Below are positions 35,319-40,114 of a stretch of 40,114 bases of DNA, one piece after another (within the stretch, counting starts at the first letter, position 1; each line of letters begins with the position of its first letter). The stretch covers positions 1 through 40,114 of the forward strand of contig PLUB01000033.1 of the NCBI GenBank assembly GCA_003164755.1, in the 5' to 3' direction. Position numbers and translations under genes: made by a program. The stretch comes from Methanosarcina sp. (GTDB taxonomy: Archaea; Halobacteriota; Methanosarcinia; Methanosarcinales; Methanosarcinaceae). The notes beneath the pieces are model-generated. The model had not been told where the DNA came from and did not search any database. It saw only the letters and a list, made by a program, of their open reading frames with translations.

Positions 35319-36572
35319 CTAAAGAATAGTTTTTAGAAATATTCCTAAGGTTTTCATAAAATTAATGGAATTTGTTGAAAAAATGAGTTTTCTCATGAGG
35401 ACAGAAGGATGATCCATATCTCCATATTCATTGATGATTTTAAGGATAGAGTAGGTGTTTAGAGAGCCTATAAGTGCATTTAACTGCTTATCTTCCAACT
35501 TTCCCATATAATCATGGATTTTTAGACCTATATCAAATTCTTTTCCGAGGTATTTTCGCCATAGCAGATCATATTCTGAGAGCCGATGTGCCGATGTGTT
35601 CCCCTCAAGGGCGGCGTCTGCTGCAACTTTTCCAGCTATTTTTGCCGCAAAAGCCCCTGTATATATACCACCAGCTGATATTGGTTTAACCTGCCCTGCT
35701 GCATCACCTACTAGCAAAATACCATCAGAAACAGTATTTTTAGGAGGGTTTATTGGGATTCCTCCTACTACAAAATCAAGCATACCTCCTGAGTACTTGG
35801 CTTTTACGTGGGAGTTTGATCGAAGGAATTTTTCAAGATAGGAGAGAGGAGAACTCTTTTCATTAACATTTTTGCAAGCAAAGTTCGGTTCAAGGGCGAG
35901 CCCAATTCTTGAAATTTTTTCGTCAATTGGTACAGTCCAGGCAAAAAAACCAGGCGCTGAAGAACCTAAAAACATTTCAACAAAATCAATATTTTCGGAT
36001 TTATATGGAACTTCGATCTGAATTCCGGAAAGCATACGAGTAGGTCTTTCAAGTCCTGCATAATTGGCTATACGGCTTTTAACTCCATCAGCTCCTATCA
36101 CTACTGATGCAGATATTGTTTCAAGCTTGCCGTTTGTGAGTACCATGAGTTTTACTGGAGTCGGACGTATTTTTCGTTCGATTTTATCTTTTGGATCCCT
36201 TCTCTCAAGCCCTATAGCCCTTGACCTCAGGGAAAGTACCACACCTTCTTCTACAGCCATTACTGCAAGCTTGCGATCAAAATTCTTCCTCGAGATCACG
36301 TATGCCTTGGTCTGCTTACCATCGATTTGAAGGCATTGCCCGTCGGGGGCGTATACAAAAGCCCCGCGTACGGAGTTGAATACAAAGTCTTCAGATGGCT
36401 TGAGTTCGCATTCTGCCACGGCTCTCGTGCTCAAAAGTCCAGTACAGCTTACAGGAGACCCTATAGAAGTATGCTCTTCAAGAAGGAGAACCTTTGCTCC
36501 ATTCAAAGCTGCATAGCGAGCAGCTGTGGATCCCACAGGACCGGCTCCAACGACAACTACATCATAATTCAT
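35319..36572 (-). CDS. Geranylgeranyl reductase family flavoprotein
   Basis: This 417-residue FAD protein begins MNYDVVVVGAGPVGSTAARY with the GxGxxG dinucleotide fold and a conserved Cys in SPVSCTGLLS (Cys43). It has the substrate-side PGFFAWTVP motif, and GDAAGQVKPISAGGIYTG near residue 290 that holds the FAD pyrophosphate. This is the archaeal geranylgeranyl reductase group, which saturates the isoprenoid chains of archaeal membrane lipids (or a related quinone/isoprenoid) using ferredoxin-like donors. The ATG at 36572 follows a GAGGGTTATGAGGC leader. It is divergent from the PAPS-reductase/ferredoxin fusion. Methanosarcina have several paralogues, so the exact substrate is uncertain. Confidence 0.88.
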   Translation of the reverse strand: MNYDVVVVGAGPVGSTAARYAALNGAKVLLLEEHTSIGSPVSCTGLLSTRAVAECELKPSEDFVFNSVRGAFVYAPDGQCLQIDGKQTKAYVISRKNFDRKLAVMAVEEGVVLSLRSRAIGLERRDPKDKIERKIRPTPVKLMVLTNGKLETISASVVIGADGVKSRIANYAGLERPTRMLSGIQIEVPYKSENIDFVEMFLGSSAPGFFAWTVPIDEKISRIGLALEPNFACKNVNEKSSPLSYLEKFLRSNSHVKAKYSGGMLDFVVGGIPINPPKNTVSDGILLVGDAAGQVKPISAGGIYTGAFAAKIAGKVAADAALEGNTSAHRLSEYDLLWRKYLGKEFDIGLKIHDYMGKLEDKQLNALIGSLNTYSILKIINEYGDMDHPSVLMRKLIFSTNSINFMKTLGIFLKTIL

Positions 36573-36923
36573 GCCTCATAACCCTCAATAATAAATTCTT
36601 GCATTAGCAGGAAGCTTGATATATTTTAAGCTCATGATTGTAATTGAAATGACAAAAAAATTCCATAAATAAAGTGATCCTCTTATAGGTGGATTGCTTT
36701 GAAGTGGCCCTTTGTTTATTTTAATGATTTTGAATAATTTTTGCTTCTTTCTATAACGTGAAATTTAACGTTAGATTTTTAGATCCAAGCATTTCTTTAT
36801 AATATTTTCACGCGTTCATAAACTTCTTTCACACTCACAATACTTTCACAATCTCATGATATAGATAAATGTATCCATCATGAGACTGAACGATCTTAAT
36901 AATTAATCACACTTTTTGTGGAT
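36573..36923. other. Divergent intergenic region, left part
   Basis: AT-rich DNA between the reductase gene and the repeat preceding the fusion gene. TATA-like runs are present in both directions. No gene was found. Confidence 0.35.
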
Positions 36924-37060
36924 GTACACAAAAATTCTAACTATTTTCTCAATATGAAAGTAGCTTAAAAATTAATCTAATTTTAAATGAATAATAGTAG
37001 GCAAATAAACAAATAAATTGTACAGATGTGTACATCTGTGGAATGTCGGATTAATAATTT
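36924..37060 (+). repeat. Direct repeat A, upstream of the PAPS-reductase fusion gene
   Basis: Bases 36924-37060 match 39489-39627 in the same orientation. Shared blocks are GATGT(A)CACAAAAAT, TTTCTCAATATG, GTAGCTTAAAAATTAATC, GTGAATAAT/ATGAATAAT and TAATTTT. The two copies flank the 740-residue gene. The repeat covers the presumed promoter of that gene. Confidence 0.6.
37022..37039 (+). promoter_or_regulatory. 18-bp palindrome, candidate operator
   Basis: ACAGATG (37022-37028) and CATCTGT (37033-37039) are perfect inverted repeats around TGTA, 47 bases before the ATG at 37086. The second repeat copy (near 39590) keeps only a degraded version. It is a likely regulator site or leader hairpin of the fusion gene. 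Confidence 0.5.
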
Positions 37061-37085
37061 TTCCAAATAACAAGCCAGAGTTCAC

Positions 37086-39308
37086 ATGCAGCAGAAAAAT
37101 GAAAAATTCCGGGATTCGGGTCCGAATAAACAAAAACGAAACAAAACGAAAGGAAAAATATATAATAAGCCGGGGAAAGAAGATTTTCATGCAAATGAAA
37201 ACCTTACTGTAGATAAATCCCGAGGTTTTAGTGCGAAGGATTCTACCAGAAAGAGCTCTAGGTCTAAAAAAAGTATGAATTCTAATTTGCCGAAAAAACA
37301 AAATGTCCAGCGTTTCGAGTATGAAGATAACTATATTTTCTGGTGTAGAAAATGCAACCTGCCTTTGATAGGGAAAGAGTGTGGCAGATGTGGAAACAAT
37401 GGAGAAATTATCTTTCTCTCCCAGCCTGCAGATGTCCGTTTCTGTTCACCTTATGAGCGAGAAATTATTAACAGGCAACTTTTCTCAACTTTTGGCTGCA
37501 ATCCTCTCGGAGACAGGTTAATACTTCTTAATAAAATCTCTGGTGAAGATAAAACGGATGAAGTGCTCGTTGATGGCTTCATTTTTGGAATTCTCCGTTT
37601 TGAGATTCCAAAAGAGAGCTACAGTTTCGAACCTTCTCTTCAGGGAGCAAAAATTCTCCTGATGTACGCTGAAAGCAGGAAAGTTGAACTCAAAAAAAAT
37701 AACATGCATTTTAATGGGAAAAAAATTGCAACAGAGCTTATTGAATCCTTTATGGATACTATAAAGAAGGGAGATTTCGTCCTTGTGACTGCAGGCAACC
37801 TGACGGGATATGGAGTTTCTTATATTAACGGGGAAGACTTTTCGAAGTTGAAAAATCTAGTTGAAAATGAAATTTGCAATAAATCTAGATCTTCAATAGA
37901 TGCCGGAGAAAAAGTCCTCAGGATCAGGAGAATTGATAGTAATAGGGTATACCTTCATCCAGAAACTCCAGATCTCAATGCATGCATAGAGGCAAATAAA
38001 AAGCATCTGCAGGTTCTTGGCAAAAATGCAATCAATACTATTCGTGGGATTGTTTCCAGAAACGAAAACATCCGCCTTCCTGTCTACGTCTCCTTCAGCG
38101 GCGGAAAAGACAGTCTTGTAAGTATGGATCTGGCCAGAGCTTCTCTCAAACAGAGGGAACTCAAAGCATTCTTTCTGAATACTGGAATCGAATTTCCTGA
38201 AACTGTCGAATTTGTTCGAATTTCTTGCCAGAAGATGAAAATTCCACTCGAAGAAATTAATGCAGGCTCTGCTTTCTGGGACCAGATTGGGAAATTCGGC
38301 CCTCCTGCAAAAGATTTTCGTTGGTGCTGCAAAGTATGTAAACTGGCATCTGCAGGTAACCTGGATGCAGGGAAAAGTATCAGTCCGTTTCCTGATAGAA
38401 GAGCAAATAATGGCGTGGCTTATCTGACAATTGATGGTAAGAGGAAACATGAATCCTTTTCAAGGGCAAGGGTTACGGCTAGTGAGACAAATCCCTTTGT
38501 GCCTTCACAGCTCAATATTTTCCCCATAAGAAACTGGAAAGCGCTCGAAGTCTGGCTCTATATTTACTGGAAAGGACTCTCATACAATCCTCTCTATGAT
38601 CTTGGTTTTGAAAGAATAGGATGCTGGCTTTGTCCGTCTGCCCTTGCTGCCGAATACTCCAGAGTAAAAGAGTTACACCCTGAAATGCACGAGAAATGGA
38701 ATTCTTACCTGCTGGAGTGGGCAAAAACAAGAGGACTTTCGGAAAAGTTCATAGAATATGGATTCTGGCGCTGGAAGGAGTTGCCTCCTAAAATACGCAG
38801 ACTGGCAGAAGAACTTGGGATTTCTACTCTTGCTAAAGAAAAATTCAAACATTTTGAAATTGAAATCGTGGGAGGAATTTCTCCCTGTAGGGCTGGAGGT
38901 TTCTCAATAGAGGCAGGAGTACGAGGTATCAGAGAAAAAGAAATTGCAGATTACATAAATGTACTTGGGAATACGGTTTATGTGGAAGAAATGGGTATTC
39001 TGTTTGTCAAAACCGGTACAGGGAGTGTAAAGTTTTTTTCAAGTGGAAATATGCTTGTAAGCTCTGAAACAAAAGAAAAAGCCATCAGTCTTTTCAAGGA
39101 TGTCACAAAGCAATTAATAAGATTTACTCATTGTACAGGCTGCGGGATTTGTATAAAAGTATGCCCCACAGGGGCAGTTTTTCTAAATGAACGAAGATTA
39201 TGTGTAAGCGAAAAGTGTATTAGATGCGGAAAATGTGCAGATTCCTGCATAGTAACTAAATATTTTGATAAGTTTGTACCTAACATATGCCAAAAATTAA
39301 AAGTTTGA
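37086..39308 (+). CDS. PAPS-reductase family protein with zinc ribbon and C-terminal ferredoxin domain
   Basis: This 740-residue protein begins with about 75 basic, low-complexity residues. A zinc ribbon follows (CRKC and CGRC; Cys87, Cys90, Cys99, Cys102), then a PUA-like region (about 165-290). The PP-loop domain has SGGKDS at 338-343, WCCKVCK (Cys414, Cys415, Cys418) and RIGCWLCPSA (Cys513, Cys516). The protein ends with two ferredoxin-type clusters, CTGCGICIKVCPTGAV (683-698) and CVSEKCIRCGKCADSC (706-721). Methanogens carry such PAPS-reductase-like fusions; they probably act in sulfur activation or RNA/cofactor thiolation rather than classic sulfate reduction, but the substrate is not established. 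The N-terminal tail may be artificial; Met64 (37275) is an alternative start. It is intact and single-gene, divergent from the geranylgeranyl reductase, and flanked by direct repeats. Confidence 0.85.
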   Translation: MQQKNEKFRDSGPNKQKRNKTKGKIYNKPGKEDFHANENLTVDKSRGFSAKDSTRKSSRSKKSMNSNLPKKQNVQRFEYEDNYIFWCRKCNLPLIGKECGRCGNNGEIIFLSQPADVRFCSPYEREIINRQLFSTFGCNPLGDRLILLNKISGEDKTDEVLVDGFIFGILRFEIPKESYSFEPSLQGAKILLMYAESRKVELKKNNMHFNGKKIATELIESFMDTIKKGDFVLVTAGNLTGYGVSYINGEDFSKLKNLVENEICNKSRSSIDAGEKVLRIRRIDSNRVYLHPETPDLNACIEANKKHLQVLGKNAINTIRGIVSRNENIRLPVYVSFSGGKDSLVSMDLARASLKQRELKAFFLNTGIEFPETVEFVRISCQKMKIPLEEINAGSAFWDQIGKFGPPAKDFRWCCKVCKLASAGNLDAGKSISPFPDRRANNGVAYLTIDGKRKHESFSRARVTASETNPFVPSQLNIFPIRNWKALEVWLYIYWKGLSYNPLYDLGFERIGCWLCPSALAAEYSRVKELHPEMHEKWNSYLLEWAKTRGLSEKFIEYGFWRWKELPPKIRRLAEELGISTLAKEKFKHFEIEIVGGISPCRAGGFSIEAGVRGIREKEIADYINVLGNTVYVEEMGILFVKTGTGSVKFFSSGNMLVSSETKEKAISLFKDVTKQLIRFTHCTGCGICIKVCPTGAVFLNERRLCVSEKCIRCGKCADSCIVTKYFDKFVPNICQKLKV

Positions 39309-39488
39309 ATTATCAAAATTTGGATTTGTCTTATTTCTCCAACTTTATGATGTTTTTTAATGTATAGAATCTGATAAACCCCTAGATTTTGTCATATGCT
39401 TATAAAGTGCATATAAATAACTCGTTAAAATTCGGGGTTTATCTTTAATGCTGTAATAATTTACTAAATTTCATACAACTTTTCAAAG

Positions 39489-39627
39489 ATGTCACAAAAA
39501 TACCATTTAGTTTCTCAATATGGTAGTAGCTTAAAAATTAATCTAACTCTCAGTGAATAATGGTTGTCAGAGAAACAACAAATTATATATCTGTGTATAC
39601 ATGCTGCATGTCAGTTAATTAATTTTA
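39489..39627 (+). repeat. Direct repeat B, downstream of the PAPS-reductase fusion gene
   Basis: This is the second copy of 36924-37060, more diverged at its right end. Just before it, CTTTTCAAAGATGTCACAAA (39479-39498) also matches the coding sequence near 39093 (CTTTTCAAGGATGTCACAAA). That suggests the remains of a tandem copy of the gene's 3' end followed by its promoter. No second gene survives after it. Confidence 0.55.
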
Positions 39628-39779
39628 AATTCAAAGTTATATTTTTGCATAATTTATGTGATTAGATTTTCCGATATGAAATTTTTTATTACATAATTTT
39701 GTTATATTTATTATTTTACAGAAAAATAGATACACTATCGGTAAGTCACAATTTGGATGTAAACTTTATAGTATAATAG

Positions 39780-40010
39780 ACAGAGATTATGAGCTGATCA
39801 GAAGATTCAAAACAACGATTGCATCACTTCATGATTCTCAGGTAATTTGATCAGAAAATGATGAGGTCGCTTATAGGGATAGAGGAGACTTTGAGCAAAA
39901 TCAAAATGGTATGATGCAACAATGAAAGGAGTAATTAAAAAACATCATGTGGGAATGAGGGTTCCGTTGCAAAAAATCCTTTCTAATGATACAATAGAAT
40001 AAAAAGGAAA
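39780..40010 (+). pseudogene. IS4/IS5-type transposase relic
   Basis: The plus strand reads YELIRRFKTTIASLHDSQVI, a TGA, SENDEVAYRDRGDFEQNQNG, then one frame over YDATMKGVIKKHHVGMRVPL and QKILSNDTIE. The HDSQVxLSExxEVxYRDRGYF and GYDATMK patterns are those of DDE transposases. The fragment at 32199-32369 preserves the following part of this family. Several breaks make it inactive. Confidence 0.6.
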
Positions 40011-40024
40011 TCAAAGATAGTAAT

Positions 40025-40114
40025 ATGCTATCTAATTCATTTAAATGGAAGCACTATGAAGGAGAAATTATCCTATTGAATGTAAGATGGTACTTAAAAT
40101 ATCCTTTGAGCTAT
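40025..40114 (+). CDS. IS6-family transposase, N-terminal part, cut by window edge
   Basis: ATG at 40025 opens MLSNSFKWKHYEGEIILLNV and RWYLKYPLSY to the end of the window. The FKWKHYxxEIILLxVRWYLxYxLSxR start is characteristic of IS6/IS26-group (archaeal ISH15-like) transposases. Whether the rest is intact lies outside the window. It begins within 20 bases of the older IS4/IS5 relic, so one element may have inserted into another. Confidence 0.65.
   Translation, partial: MLSNSFKWKHYEGEIILLNVRWYLKYPLSY

Overview
The window looks like an accessory part of a Methanosarcina or close Methanosarcinales chromosome. It is AT-rich and uses GTG/TTG/ATG starts with GGTGA or GGAGG ribosome sites. It carries archaeal signature genes: a geranylgeranyl reductase, a seven-bladed YVTN surface propeller, a DUF1616 protein, an Orc1/Cdc6 relic, an archaeal tyrosine recombinase with a zinc ribbon, and a PAPS-reductase/ferredoxin fusion. 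The organism is inferred from these families; no rRNA or tRNA was found to confirm it.

Layout. 1-2.3 kb: a decayed TPR protein and a frameshifted His/Trp-rich secreted peptide, then the first copy of a convergent cassette (coiled-coil gene facing a 'MARP' helix-turn-helix gene), both broken. 2.4-6.4 kb: relic of an integrative plasmid or virus, all on the minus strand: truncated superfamily-I helicase, a cluster of seven GGTGTCT repeats, two frameshifted small genes, two hairpins, a small ORF, a ribbon-helix-helix protein and the integrase. 7.4-9.7 kb: surface propeller and a small membrane protein. 9.7-11.8 kb: gene-poor, with an IS transposase relic. 11.8-14.9 kb: CPBP protease plus DUF1616 membrane protein (minus), divergent from an NAD-sugar epimerase (plus), plausibly cell-surface glycan genes. 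15-23 kb: relics, including a HEAT-like fragment, a DUF1254/DUF1214 pseudogene with three frameshifts, a second cassette copy whose HTH gene is intact, and scraps of a metal-ABC permease and bacterial-looking genes. 23-28.7 kb: a secreted peptide, a signal-peptide/DUF1269 chimera, a MITE-like element, an intact radical-SAM sulfatase-maturase-like enzyme, an intact ornithine/diaminopimelate-type decarboxylase, and a C45 acyltransferase gene whose three in-frame stops are all TAG. 29.5-31.4 kb: an intact pair, a ribbon-helix-helix regulator with an unknown C-terminal domain and a GATase-like protein. 31.4-35.2 kb: small unknown genes, transposase scraps, an Orc1/Cdc6 pseudogene and a CPBP gene with an internal TGA. 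35.3-39.3 kb: geranylgeranyl reductase (minus) divergent from a 740-residue PAPS-reductase/ferredoxin fusion that is flanked by ~138 bp direct repeats. The end holds two transposase pieces.

Housekeeping-like genes are intact, while plasmid, IS and bacterial-looking genes are full of frameshifts and stops. That contrast suggests real decay rather than uniform sequencing error. The best candidates for new biology are the duplicated convergent HTH/coiled-coil cassette, the GGTGTCT repeat cluster of the integrated element, the RHH/GATase-like pair with a palindrome at its promoter, and the signal-peptide/DUF1269 chimera.
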